This document shows positions 46,325 to 57,330 of a stretch of 64,000 nt of DNA, one piece after another. Both the position numbers and the translations under genes were made by a program. The stretch comes from Schistocephalus solidus. Taxonomy: Eukaryota; Platyhelminthes; Cestoda; Diphyllobothriidea; Diphyllobothriidae. Where the stretch lies: assembly GCA_017591395.1 (NCBI GenBank), contig WEDG01005537.1, forward strand, positions 273,096 through 337,095, read 5' to 3'. The notes under the pieces were generated by a model that did no database searches, had not been told where the DNA came from, and saw only the letters and a program-made list of their open reading frames with translations. The first letter of the stretch is position 1; each line of letters starts with the position of its first letter.

Positions 46325-46430
46325 AGAAGAGCGATAAGGAACCATGTTATATTGTCCTGACGTTTCAAAATCAAACAGGATTTCATCGTCGGAGGTAAGT
46401 ATTGTACCGCGCCTCACAGAATTTATAGGT
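46321..46430 (-). mobile_element. Inverted PLE 3'-terminal fragment
   Basis: The minus strand repeats the last 110 bp or so of the element, including CCGACGATGAAATCCTG and TTTGATTTTGAAACGTC (hammerhead-like, 46,354-46,395). About 10% diverged from PLE C, so it derives from a different copy. Confidence 0.7.
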
Positions 46431-46589
46431 GGTAACATTACGGGTAATACGGGATTACTAAGGTTTTTGAATTTGCGTGGAGGGGCCGGGTTTTGGGTGG
46501 AGATCCTCAGTCATCATGCTGCTTGATGAGGAATGCGGTGTTTCAAACTTGGCGATCATCCTTTGCCTGTACACCGGGTCCGTGGTGAA

Positions 46590-47930
46590 CGGGGGCAGCT
46601 CCAGGGAGTGCAAATTACTGCAGACGAGGTGATGGTGTCATTCGATGTCACCTCTCTCTTCACCTCGATCCCACAAGGCCTGGCAATCGAAACGGTCAAC
46701 GAACTGCTCGAGAGCAGGAGTACAACGAGACGGACGAGACGGTGAAACGGAGACATCTCATCCAGCTCTTAAAATTCTGCCAGAAGACGTACCTCACTTT
46801 CGATGGAACAACGTATGAGCAGGTCAAGGGGACGCCAATGGGATAGCCACTCTCGGGCTTCATCGCAGAGGCAGTACTCCAAAAAGTAGAGATTCTGGTT
46901 TTCGCAAACTACAAACCGAAATTCTGGACTCGGTATGTGGACGATACCTTTGTCATCATCGATCGGGAAATGGTCAAGAAATTTCATGACAGCCTGAACT
47001 CTATTTTACCCTGACATCCAGTTTACAATGGAGGTGGAAGTCAACAACCAGCTGCCATTCCAAGACGATGGCGACGAATACCCCTCGAATTCTGAGTTAT
47101 TTTAGCAACCACCCTTCTCGCACAAACGCAGCTGTATGAGAACACTGTACCATCGAGCGGAAACCCATGGCACCGACCCAGCCGACAAGAAAGCTGAGGT
47201 CCAGTTTCTGTGGAAACTCTTCACGATCAACGGATATCCAGGGAGTTTTGTTGAGAAATGCAGGCGAGAAGCTAAGATAATAAATCCGAAGGGGGCAGCC
47301 AAAACCGAGGTGCTGGCGTGCAGTACCTTACATAACTGGCGTATCCGAAGAATTCGCTACACTAGTGAGCGAATTTGGGATGGGTGTGGCTCACAGATTG
47401 AAAGCGACAATCTGCCGACAACTCATGCAACCTAAAGAATCAATCGCCCTCAAACCAAAAATCCAACGTCATTTACCGGATAGACTGCCATTGTGGTCGA
47501 GACAATTATGTTGGCAAAACCGGCAAACGGGTTTGCACGAGCACGAGCTTGCTGTGAGACGGAAGGATAAACTCTCCTTGGTAGCAGCTCACGCGACCTC
47601 GCCAGGGCACGACTTTGACTTTGGCAGTGTGAGAATACTGGGTCAGTCAGACGACCGAATTTAACGCCTGCGGCAGGAAGCGTGGGACTCGACCGCGAAA
47701 TCGATCAATAGACATATCGATCTGCCAGCTGCATATCAGGCCCTGCGCAAACAAATCAATGGCGCTGATGAAGGTGAGGTGAGCTGTACAGTCTTTTATT
47801 CATTGACGATGGGCTCGCGTGAGAGTTCGAAACGTCGGATGAATAAACATCTGGTCCCAGAGAACGTCTTCCGTATAAAAATGTCTGAGGCGCAAATCAG
47901 CGTTTGCAGTAATGATATTTTTTACGAAAT
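46590..47930 (+). mobile_element. Penelope-like element D (RT to 3' end), degraded
   Basis: Begins in the RT (TADEVMVSFDVTSLFTSIPQ). It continues KTYLTFDGTTYEQVKGTPMG, then TAG at 46,844-46,846 where Ser is expected, LSGFIAEAVLQKVE and an intact catalytic RYVDDTFVII (46,928-46,957). Further frames hold TLYHRAETHGTD, NGYPGSFVEKCRREAK, FGMGVAHRLKAT, the GIY-YIG core NVIYRIDCHCGRDNYVGKTG and the tail SINRHIDLPAAYQALRKQI. Several frameshifts; inactive as it stands. Confidence 0.82.
47803..47840 (+). ncRNA. Hammerhead-like motif, PLE D 3' end
   Basis: TTGACGATGGGCTC, GCGTGA loop, GAGTTCGAAACGTCGG. GGGCTC/GAGTTC can form stem II next to the GAAAC box; the core strand is UUGACGA instead of CUGANGA. 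Position relative to the SINRH tail equals that in PLE C. Confidence 0.45.
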
Positions 47931-49426
47931 CCGGCAAAGTGAGTGTGCCTGAAATACCACGCTGTAAATAGTGGTCCAGTTAAGTCTTAATGAGAGCTGG
48001 AGGACTCTGGGCTTACAGTTGACCACAGCAGAAGCAGAAGGCATGACAGGTTCTACAAACGTGTGAGTACAACGTATTGCAAGGCGAGTTAGCCTATCTC
48101 AACAGAACTCTATTTACCTAGAGTGCTCACCCGAAGCAGGGTTGTGCAGACAAATGCTTCACTTTTTGTAAAAGCTGATAGAAAACGTGCTGGTGATCGT
48201 AGTACGAACTGCACTAAAGCCGCTGTAAGACACCGAAAGGATGGGAAGTGACTTAAATCAGTAGCAGTTTGTGATAATGTGTACGGCAGACTGTAGGACT
48301 GAGAAGTGAACTGGAAAATCATAGAAGGGCGGCCCAGTCCTGAAGGGACTATTTTTGTGCGCCGAATCATCATTTTACACAACAGATCCGGAGCTGATGA
48401 GCAGGGAAAAAGGGACTTGGTTGTGATCATCAATCGATCATGAACTCAACAAACGCAGGGAACAGAGTTCAAGAGGACTGCGCAGTTCCCGGGTGAAACT
48501 AAGTTTGACTACACAGTTAGTAAATTATAAACGCTAGCGCCTACTTTCTGTCAGCTAGAAATGATGGTCCAGACGAAATTCGGGTATTATTACTCAATCA
48601 ATTGCTTCGGGCCAAGCATTGTGGAGATTTTCAACAGGCTTTCGGGGAATACAGATGAGTCGGCGGCAGTGAGAGACCCCTACTGAAGGTGTTGGACATT
48701 TTGTAAACGGTACAGTTCTCGCCATCGAAGATCAGTTTAATAAAATCCAGAAGCTGAGGCTTTACATTTACTGTTGCAAGCAAAAGAGTGGGGAGGGGCG
48801 GACGTGCAGAATCATGAAACGTTTGGGCAGGGCTTTTGTATGGCCACCTGACAAAGCTTGATGTCCTACAGCCTGCTAACGAATGATACGACTTTCGCAT
48901 AGGTAGAAACTAATGGGGATTTAAGTAGAGACTCCACACAGTAAATGCGCTAGCTCAAAAAATGTTAATCGAAATTCTGAAATGTGTTTTCGATTAGAAA
49001 AGACTAGTTATGTAAAATTGTAATATTAATCATTGCGTAGCATAATCTACAGATACTTCGTCACGTCAGGATGGTTGCTTGTGAACGAGCTTCTTTCCGA
49101 CCGACTGCAAAAAGCGACTACCTATTTAATAAGCTCTTTTGCAATTGATTTCTGATACCCTTTGAATATAGGTGATAGACCAAATGGACAAAAAAAATAA
49201 GCTCTCTCGTACTTATTTGAGAGGAATTTACGTCTTCTTTGAAGTTTATATTTATTTATTATTTATTAATATTTTAAAAGACAGTGAAAGGTCCATGCAT
49301 AAAGCATTGTAGCTGTCCATTTATTGATGCTTCTTCTAAAATACACTGTCAAATATTATAAGCCCTATATGACGTCTTTTAATAGTTACAGAAGTGCGTG
49401 ATTTTCCTTTAACGGAAAATATACAG
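47931..49426. other. Unassigned sequence
   Basis: Contains dispersed repeat B copy 2 (48,961-49,060) and an AT-rich stretch (49,140-49,300). No gene recognised. Confidence 0.4.
48961..49060 (+). repeat. Dispersed repeat B, copy 2
   Basis: Second copy of the repeat at 18,151-18,250; shares AAATGTGTTTTCGATTAG and the following AT-rich block. Confidence 0.55.
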
Positions 49427-49689
49427 CTTGTAGTTTGGAAACCCCGAATAAAAACGTAACAGCAGGTCGAGTTCAAATTTTTTTGGGGAACTGGAAGCAT
49501 TTTTTACAACTGAAAGACACTCCTCCTTCAAGCATTAAATTTACAGAAGACGTAATGTGCTACCAAATGAGTGAAAGGAAGACAATTTTGGCGTATTGTT
49601 TTTATAAAATGTTCAAAATCGATGGGGAAAAGTGGCGCGGAAATAATGTGGCCCGGTTTTGTAATGCCATGGGTTTGGTCGTACAAAAC
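49427..49689 (+). CDS. Probable host exon, unknown function
   Basis: 263 nt of open frame bounded by acceptor AAAATATACAG|CTTGTA (pyrimidine-rich upstream) and donor CAAAAC|GTAAGC; phase 1 in, phase 0 out. The peptide has WKHFLQLKDTPPSSIKF, then MCYQMSERKTILAYCFYKMF and NNVARFCNAMGLVVQN, a composition typical of a folded domain. No family recognised. Partner exons not found nearby. Confidence 0.5.
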
Positions 49690-50724
49690 GTAAGCCCGTC
49701 CTACCGGGAAATTGAGAAAAAAGATCCACGCGGAAAAGAACGAGAGAGGGCTTAATGCATACCAGAGGAACTTTGTAGGTGAGGAATAGTTTTTTTTTAA
49801 TGAAATCGCTATAGGCATTTTCAAGGCAAATCAGTTCCGTACATCCAGACAGAACACAGTAGTTCGGTTGGTCAATCTACTGCTGATCGTAGAACGAAGG
49901 CACGGATAGGTAGGTAACCATGAGAAAAGGAGTTTTGACAGGCGGCGAGGGGGTTATTGCTTGATCGGAAAAGCTGGCACCCGATAAAACTGCCTCCAAT
50001 ATGCAGTCCTCCCCAACAAGGCGATAGCTGCGACTTTAACTACGGCGTTAAACGGTCATGAGGGCGACAGTTCAGGGCAACGTCATTTCGACCAATGTAG
50101 TCCATTGGAGCGAAGTTGTGGTAGCATTTACAACGACGGATTAAAAAAGCTCTGTCTGGGGTCCAGGGCATCACAACTGGTGATCTGCACTGAGGAAATC
50201 ATGCGTCATAGCGATTCAGGTATTTTACAAAAACAACGCAGCCTTTGGATATTGTTCGTCCGCGATGTCATTGCCAAAATTATCAAACCCGAAGGTCTTC
50301 TTACTTTGGAGATGACTTTTACCGAAAGCGTTCCATTATACTTCGGACATCAATGCTAGGCAAATTGACCCCATCTCTCTGGGTTGTTAGCACCGCCTTT
50401 CTCGACAATTCCCTCGAGGAAACTCAGCGCTTGCGCAAGTACTCTGTGAGGAAAAAATAACGTAAGGAAAATGATCCCACTCAATGGTTCAAATCCTACA
50501 TTGCCACCAATACTTAACGGCAAGCACCAAGAGGCGGTTCTTTCTTCTGTTTACCTTTACCCAATCCCCACGATATAATCAAGATGTGAACTGCTGTCAC
50601 ATGCAAATATCACGAAGCGTTCTCAGAAGGATAAACAAGTACCAGTCGCAGTCCTCAGAAGTACAAGCAGTAAAAACTCCAACGAAGTCGACGAAAGTAA
50701 CAGTTTGGCAGTATCAAAACTTAC
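49690..50724. other. Unassigned sequence
   Basis: Follows the donor of the plus-strand exon and precedes (in plus coordinates) the donor of the minus-strand exon. Short ORFs only. Confidence 0.4.
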
Positions 50725-51385
50725 CATCAAGGAGAAGAAGCTCTTCGCGCCAGCTAAGATTTCGAGAGGCAGCCGCCAGGGAAAGGAGGGCATGACGACC
50801 GGCTGCAGTTAATCTTACTGGGCCGGAAGCGGCGGCGCCTTCGGTAGGTCTACTAGTTGAGGCCTCATTTCTTTCCTCATCCTCTCCAGGTACCGTTGAG
50901 GAGGTGGTCCTCCCGCGGCGAACACGCCTATGACGAGGAGGCAGACCGGAGTGCCGAGGATGCGATCTAGAAGTGCCGGCTGAATCAACAAGCAGCCAAT
51001 TGTCTGCAAGTGACTGAGACCGAGCGGTCCGCCTCGAACTGTTTTCGAAATCACGACCGCTTGACGACGAGGATCGGTAGTTTTGGATAAGGCGCAGGAG
51101 TTGGGCATCTTCATTAGAGAGTTCACTGTTTTCTAATTCCGCAATTAAACGATTCAGCGCCACGACTGAAGCCTCATTCTGACGGGTCGCTTCTGCTTGC
51201 GCAGAACGGCGACGGTCAGAGGAGTTTCGTGGGTTTCGTGCTGCAGACTCGCCTGAGGTTGGCATGTGAGAAAGACTCCGGATACGTGGATCGGATGAGT
51301 GAGCATGGCTTTCGGGTTCTGAATTATGAGGTGCTGTAAGATCAGTGGGTTCTTGACGAGAGGAGAAACTAAGACGAGAGCCCAT
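50725..51385 (-). CDS. Probable coding exon of a Ser/Arg-rich protein
   Basis: 220 codons from an ATG at 51,385 to a strong donor CTTGATG|GTAAGT. The peptide begins MGSRLSF, and G2 with S6 fits the N-myristoylation pattern MGxxxS. It has a Ser/Pro/His-rich part, a helix (ALNRLIAELENSELSNEDAQ followed by LLRLIQNY), an Arg-rich patch (PPRHRRVRRGR) and a final helix (HALLSLAAASRNLSWREELL). The frame also extends upstream to an AG at 51,43x, so the ATG may be internal. Family not recognised. Confidence 0.5.
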
Positions 51386-52123
51386 AATTCCACAGTGATA
51401 ACTGTCTTGGCAGGGAACGGTGAAAGCTGTTGTACTTATCAAAAATGTGTAACTTGATAAGCAAAAATAAGATCATTCCTTCCGCTTGATTCGCGTTTCA
51501 ATCGCTGCCACCACTTCGACATCTATAAATAACAGAGAAATACAGGTCACACGCCATGCTTATTTTGGAAGTTCAAAATGTCAAAATTATCAGACTGTTA
51601 TCTGGTAAACTGGATCATGGATGCGCGCTATCAAGCGACCAAAGATCATTTGACGGTCAGAAGTTGTTCACAATCAAGCAAGGGAGCGTGGGAGAAGTTT
51701 CGGCTAATTTGTCGTCACAAGTCATCAATAGCACGAAGCCCAGCCAAGGACGACAAGAAATTTGCCAATTTGAACCCAGGCGTGTGTTCATGGAGCAGAC
51801 GGCTGCGATTCCTATTTCTTGGTAAAATATCGCAATTCTGAACGCAATGGCAAGTAGCGGTCTGGATCTCTTTGATACTATGGCACGGAGGGTTGAGGCC
51901 TGGTACACAGACCGTCTTAAAAAAGACTGCCTCACAAAGACTGACGACTGAACTGTGACATTAAGGCCTGAACCGCCATAAAATAAGTTATTTCCCAGAG
52001 ATAAGTTCTTACCATCCCAAAGCGCTAGAATGAAATAACCGCAAACAAGCGAACACGCTGTACTTAAAAATTCTAAATAAACCTCACTAAAATGTGTGAT
52101 TTAAGTACTACGATCCATGATAC

Positions 52124-52388
52124 CATGTTTGTGAGGACCACGGGCTCCGCATTCCTGCGGGAGAATAATCGCACGACCCGAACTGTCAGGGGGGAACGGA
52201 CCATTGTTCCATGTAAATGTTCGTGGACTCTGGCAGCCCAAGTCTGACAGCCGTACCGCGTAATGTTTTTTTTTGCTTTTTCGAAGTCCAAAATTTAGAC
52301 TGGGGCTCTTGAGGAACAAGGCAGCTGTGCCATGTCTGTTATTTATCCAAGCGAAACTTCTGGTGGATAAGGTGTAGGGATCGATTAT
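52124..52388 (-). CDS. Possible upstream exon of the Ser/Arg-rich gene
   Basis: The acceptor ACACCTGTTCAG|ATAATC and donor CATG|GTATCA enclose 88 open codons (IIDPYTLSTRSFAWINNRHG ... TFTWNNGPFPPDSSGRAI). It ends in phase 1, which would match a CT start at about 51,430 of the next block. Weak donor, no family match. Confidence 0.28.
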
Positions 52389-54859
52389 CTGAACAGGTGT
52401 ATCAAACACTCACTTTGGAATCAATCAAACCGGCTAGATTACGTAGAAATATCTTCATACTTTAGGTCTGTACACCAACATTAACTGATATCCAGCACAA
52501 CAATTGCAAGAAATGACTACAACAGACTGCCTGCCGTGATCTACTGATTGTCACCTGCGACTGGAATGGCTAGGTTGACCAGGTGGCTCCTCACCTGACA
52601 CCACATTATTGAGGGCTGCAGGCTTCGTCCTTGAAGAGGTAACCGCGAAAGAAGTATGAGCTTCACCGGTCAGAACCGGCTGGTCATATTTAATATGTAT
52701 TTATTACATCGACGAAAACATCTTCGGACCTGGTATTTTGACATTAATTGTTAGGAGAGCCATAGTGACTATATTTCTTGAGTGAACAGGTTCATGACTG
52801 GGTGAATCTTAGTGGATCGATACGTGGTCAGAACTGGAAACGCCTGCGAATCAGATCATGCCCTCGTACGTCTACAATTAGAACCCAAAATAGTAGAAGC
52901 AAGGCAACCAGTACAGCCGAGGGTCTGAGCGCAGGGATCCAATCTCACACCAGGCTACCGGCTTTGGATGCCCACCTTCCCAGTCTCCTGCAACAATCAA
53001 ACTTGCAAAAAATGACCATCTATGCAGTATGGATTTAATTCATTGACTTCCGATGCTTTGATAAATCCACACATAATTTATAGAAAGCAGGCACAAAAAC
53101 ATTCTTTATTCAAATCATTCTGTCGTATCTTCGTCTTCGTTAAATTGCGTATTACAAGAAAGGATATTTCCAATTTTTTGAAAAATTGTTCAGCTACTGG
53201 ATAACTTTGAGCCTTACCCACCACTTCGCTTGCTTTTACGAGGTTCCAAACTAAAATTTGTGCACTTTATATAATAAAATCCTACATTTACATATAGTAC
53301 TGAGAAGATAACATACTGGGCTTATAAAATTTTGCAATGAATATTTCATAAGAAACATTAATAAATTAACTGCTACAATTAGGCTTAAAATAACATTTAA
53401 CGGACATAAGTTCGAAACATAATCACTGTTTTCAAAGTATATGAGGACATGAGTGGAAGAAAGGATGATTCGGTGCATGTTTTCTATAATACGACACTGA
53501 TTGTTATTATGAGGCAGCCGTTTATATAGGTCATCGCAACGTAGGGTTGATCAACCACGTTTGTGGAAAGGCGGACTTTAGAGGCAACTCCAATTATTTG
53601 AAACCCATATCTTTATAGATGTGACCGTATTTTAACGTGCAATATGCGTTTATCCGGCACAAAATGCTAAGACAGGCAACAAACAACAAAAAACTGACAG
53701 TTAAGTGGTCTTCTTCCAGTGTACTTTGACTTGGGTGGTAATACTGAAAGCAGGCGTGTGAGAGGTGGAAGGAGGAAATGATCAACTGATGACGCACGAA
53801 TGAATTTGCAAAATATGAATCGACGTACATAAAAACAATCATTCTGACACCATCACATATCGTCCCAGGTGTTCAGACTTTTAGTTGTCTCGTTCAAGAA
53901 GGCTACGTTCCAATGGAACTCAGAGCACTGCTAATATGAAATAAACAGTAAGCTTTCATGATACCTGCATATTCGGACGTCCAATATGAACGGAAAACAT
54001 GTGCGAACAACTTTAATAAATAACCACGTTACTTATGTATTGCGTGGACGCCCACGACACAAAAAGCACATTACTAGTATGCCCAAACCGGAAACCAATG
54101 GAGCCGAGTGATAAGAAGTTAGAAATTTCAAATACGTACTAACACCTATTTTTATCTGCCAACAAAAATAGCGAGGTTTGAATAAATGGACTACAGAAGC
54201 AGGGGTCAATCGAAAGGAAGGCTACACGAATGTAACCAGCAAACAGTACAAAAACCAGTTACCGGAGTACTTACAGATAAACCTAGAAAGTAAGTATTGA
54301 GGGATTTCGCCTCATCTACTACGCCAAATAGCGTAAACAAATAGCAATAACGGGTGCAGCGTAAATAAGGTCAATAGGTTGAAATCGATTAATGATGACA
54401 GAATTTACTCAGCAATTTATTCAAAAAAATTAATGGAACTGTCAAATTTCAAGAAAATGGGTTTAAAATTGTCCGAAAAACGGGCAGTACCCAAACGACT
54501 GATTTCACAAAGCGACTACAACCCGTCCTAACGCAAATCAAATAGAATAGCCCGGGTAGCGTCCAAGCTCTCATTCAGATTACTACGATATCAAAGGTCA
54601 AACAAGATTGATCTACAAGAGAGCCTACAAATTGAGTATCGTAGGGGAATTCTGTAAGAGGTATATTGGCGAAATACCTAGTTAAGCATTGGAGTTTGAA
54701 TTATATGTCTAATAATTCCCGATAGCACACGTCTCCGTTCAGTTCAAGGTATCTGAGTGAAATAGGCATACGCGTTTGAAATCCCTATTTGTCACATAAA
54801 AATCGCGAGAACTTGAAGCTTTTTAAAGAAGTTACAGTTAAGTTAATGTAGGCAGAGTA
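52389..54859. other. AT-rich unassigned sequence
   Basis: Short hydrophobic ORFs on the minus strand (for example 53,594-53,842) look like chance products of AT-rich DNA. No repeat or gene recognised. Confidence 0.4.
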
Positions 54860-55975
54860 ACGTTGTACACTGGTGTTTTAAGGTTAAGTAGTCACATATT
54901 CCTCGTGGAGCTGCAACATATGTGCGCCAAGCCGATGTTTGAATGCCTCCACAGAGTGAGACATTACAATCGCCACAGGTAGGTTATTACATGGCTCCAC
55001 GACATGGTTGTAAAAAAAAAGGCCTCATTACATCCACTCTTCCTTGTGGCACACGTCGGTTGAATGGATGCCGCAGGAGATTAGTCATAGTGGCAATTGG
55101 AAACAATTAATCACACAGGAGGGCGCAATCTAAGCCACGCACGATACGGAAGATTTGTATCAAGTCTCTGCGCAAATGCCTATAACTCAGACGATAGAGA
55201 TTAAGATTATTTAGGCAGATCTCATATGGCAATCTACCTTGACCTCTTATGAATTTTTATGGCTCGCCGCTGCACCCTTTCGAGCAGGTTGTAATCCTGC
55301 TAGAGTCCACGGTCGCCAGACCTGGGTCACATATTCAAGATGAGGCCTTAAAAACGTACCAAAGACTTAAGAAAAGCAGGCTTGGTCAAAAACTTTACAT
55401 GCCCGCTTGATAGCGTACGACATTGAATTGGCGGATTTAGTCGCCTTGCAACATTGTGTAGAAAGCTTCAGGTTGTCTGTCATCCAAACGCCGAGATCCT
55501 ACTTTTTTTCTGCTTCTCAGAGTGGTATGCCCCTCAGATAGTATGGTTGCGTATCAGTGAACTGATTTCGATTTCCCAGACGTAGCAGAGCGCATTTGTT
55601 TGAGTTAAAGGAAAAGAGCCATCTGCGGAACCACTCGTCAAATTGACGAAGATTGGCATGGAAATTGTCTCCATCAGCAGCATTTTGGATGAATTTCCAG
55701 ATCTTTATATTATCTGCAAATCTAGCAAAGTCACAGTCCAATTCCTATACACAATCATTAATCAACAAAAGAAATAGGATCGGCCCGAGCACTGAACCTT
55801 GTGGGACTACACTCTCGATGACTGTGCACCTTGATTGCTCTCCACCTACACAAACCACATTGGAACGACCAACGATAAAATGCCTGATCCCGTCCCAAAG
55901 CACTGAACGAAAGTGGGATGGAGGGGCCATGGCCCAATCTGAGTGGTCGTTCATCATTGATTTATTTTGAACCAA
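54860..55975 (-). mobile_element. LINE RT and C-terminal fragment (CR1-like), minus strand
   Basis: Read leftwards: SRCTVIESVVPQGSVLGPIL, FLLLINDCV, DCDFARFADNIKIWKF, FDEWFRRWLFSFNSNKCALL, DLGVWMTDNLKLSTQCCKA, GTFLRPHLEYVTQVWRPWT, VVEPCNNLPVAIVM and FKHRLGAHM. The catalytic FADD reads FADN (codon 55,709-55,711). Same subfamily as 25,190-25,775 but opposite orientation. Stops and frameshifts throughout. Confidence 0.87.
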
Positions 55976-56709
55976 TTCATAGTCCTGTGAGCTTTTGGAG
56001 TAGATATGACATATATATGATCCTTGACTAGATTGCGCTGTACGAGCACTCTTGCAGGAGGACTACTCTCAGATTTTACTTTTGGGAATTTTCAATGGAT
56101 GAGGATGAACTGGGTTTCCAACTGAAATACAAGCCGTTGGTTTTGTCACTAACACTGTTCACCCAAGTTCAAATCACGGACCGAAGACCAGGATTTCAGC
56201 AGGCTGCCCAATTTATCCTAGCCGCCTGAAAGTAAATAACGTGAAATATTTGATCGTAACATTGTTTTAAAGTTTGGTCCGAAAAATAAGCACACCCACG
56301 CAATTTAAGTTACAAAAATGGGCAGCAGTTTATAACAGTTCACTCCACTCCACTCTAACTCAACACTTTGGCTGTGGATATGTACCACCAGGGCCATGAA
56401 CCTGCACTTCCGAGAAACAACGGGTCTTAAACGTTCCGCGTTTACGTCCACGTCTGCGTCGATTACTTAAGTTGCAAGATCACCCCATTTGCCGGGTATA
56501 TTAAGCTCTGACGTGTCATTGCGTCTTCCTTTCAGTTTAGTTTATTGAAGGAAATAGGCCTGAGTCTGACTGAAATTCGTTGAAGTGGAGCGCAGCTACA
56601 ATCTTCAAATTCTTTATTTGTCATATATAAGTCTGAAGAACTAGGAACACATTAAATGGAATTGAGCTGCAAATTAATGAAAACATAGTTTCACATATGG
56701 AAATGGATT
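55976..56709. other. Unassigned sequence
   Basis: No recognised feature between two minus-strand LINE pieces; could be 5' LINE sequence too decayed to identify. Confidence 0.35.
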
Positions 56710-56925
56710 TTTAAGGTTACATAGTTGCATATTCCGCTTGTCATTGCAGCATATGTCTCACGGGTTGATAGTTGAATGTTCACACAAACTGAGAAATTAC
56801 AACAACCTCGATCACGTTATTCAACCATTCCACAACTTGTTTTGCGAAAAATTCTTTTCTCACGAACCATCGTATTGGGGACAAATAATTTAAAGTAATG
56901 CGCCACGGAGGTTATTTTTAGTAGC
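56710..56925 (-). mobile_element. LINE C-terminal scrap, minus strand
   Basis: Homologous to the 3' part of the previous element (54,880-55,060): AAGGTTACATAGTTGCATAT corresponds to AAGGTTAAGTAGTCACATAT, and both contain the region encoding WNNLP. Heavily diverged. Confidence 0.55.
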
Positions 56926-56929
56926 ACGA

Positions 56930-57330
56930 CAGGAAATAAAGCTAAGACTGCATTGCATGTTTGTTCTTCCCATCATGGGATACTGTTGTCCCCTCTTTGG
57001 TCTGATGACCGCCTCTGACGGCAGTAAGATTGAAAATGTTCAGAGTTTTTACTCGAAGACTATTTTCTCTTCCTGGATGCAGTATCTCTTATACGGATAG
57101 ATGTTAGTTAGCAAACATTAAATTTCTGTTGGTAAGAAGACTCGAAGCTGGTCTCTGCTTCCTGTATCGCGTTAACTGTAGCCCAAATCTCCCACGAATT
57201 AACGCTCTCACTCCGGTAGATCGAACTTATGCCACTCGTAATCCCTCCATGATCATTTAAAAACCAGTTAGCTCTACAACTAAACCTTCTCGTTTTTTGT
57301 ATCAAAATATGCTTTCATCTGGAATAATCT
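56930..57330 (+). mobile_element. LINE C-terminal fragment, plus strand
   Basis: IKLRLHCMFVLPIMGYCCPL then FGLMTASDGSKIENVQSFY, followed in other frames by RRLEAGLCFLYRVNC and FIWNNLPLG. Matches the LINE at 62,148-62,690 (LRLYRMFVLPVLVFCCPYFG, FGLMNESS, IENVQRHF). Abuts a LINE scrap of opposite orientation. Confidence 0.75.

Noticed and set aside
53594..53842. 82-codon hydrophobic minus-strand ORF resembling a membrane protein
   Set aside because: AT-rich sequence favours Phe/Leu/Ile codons by chance; no splice-bounded structure or neighbouring exon supports it.
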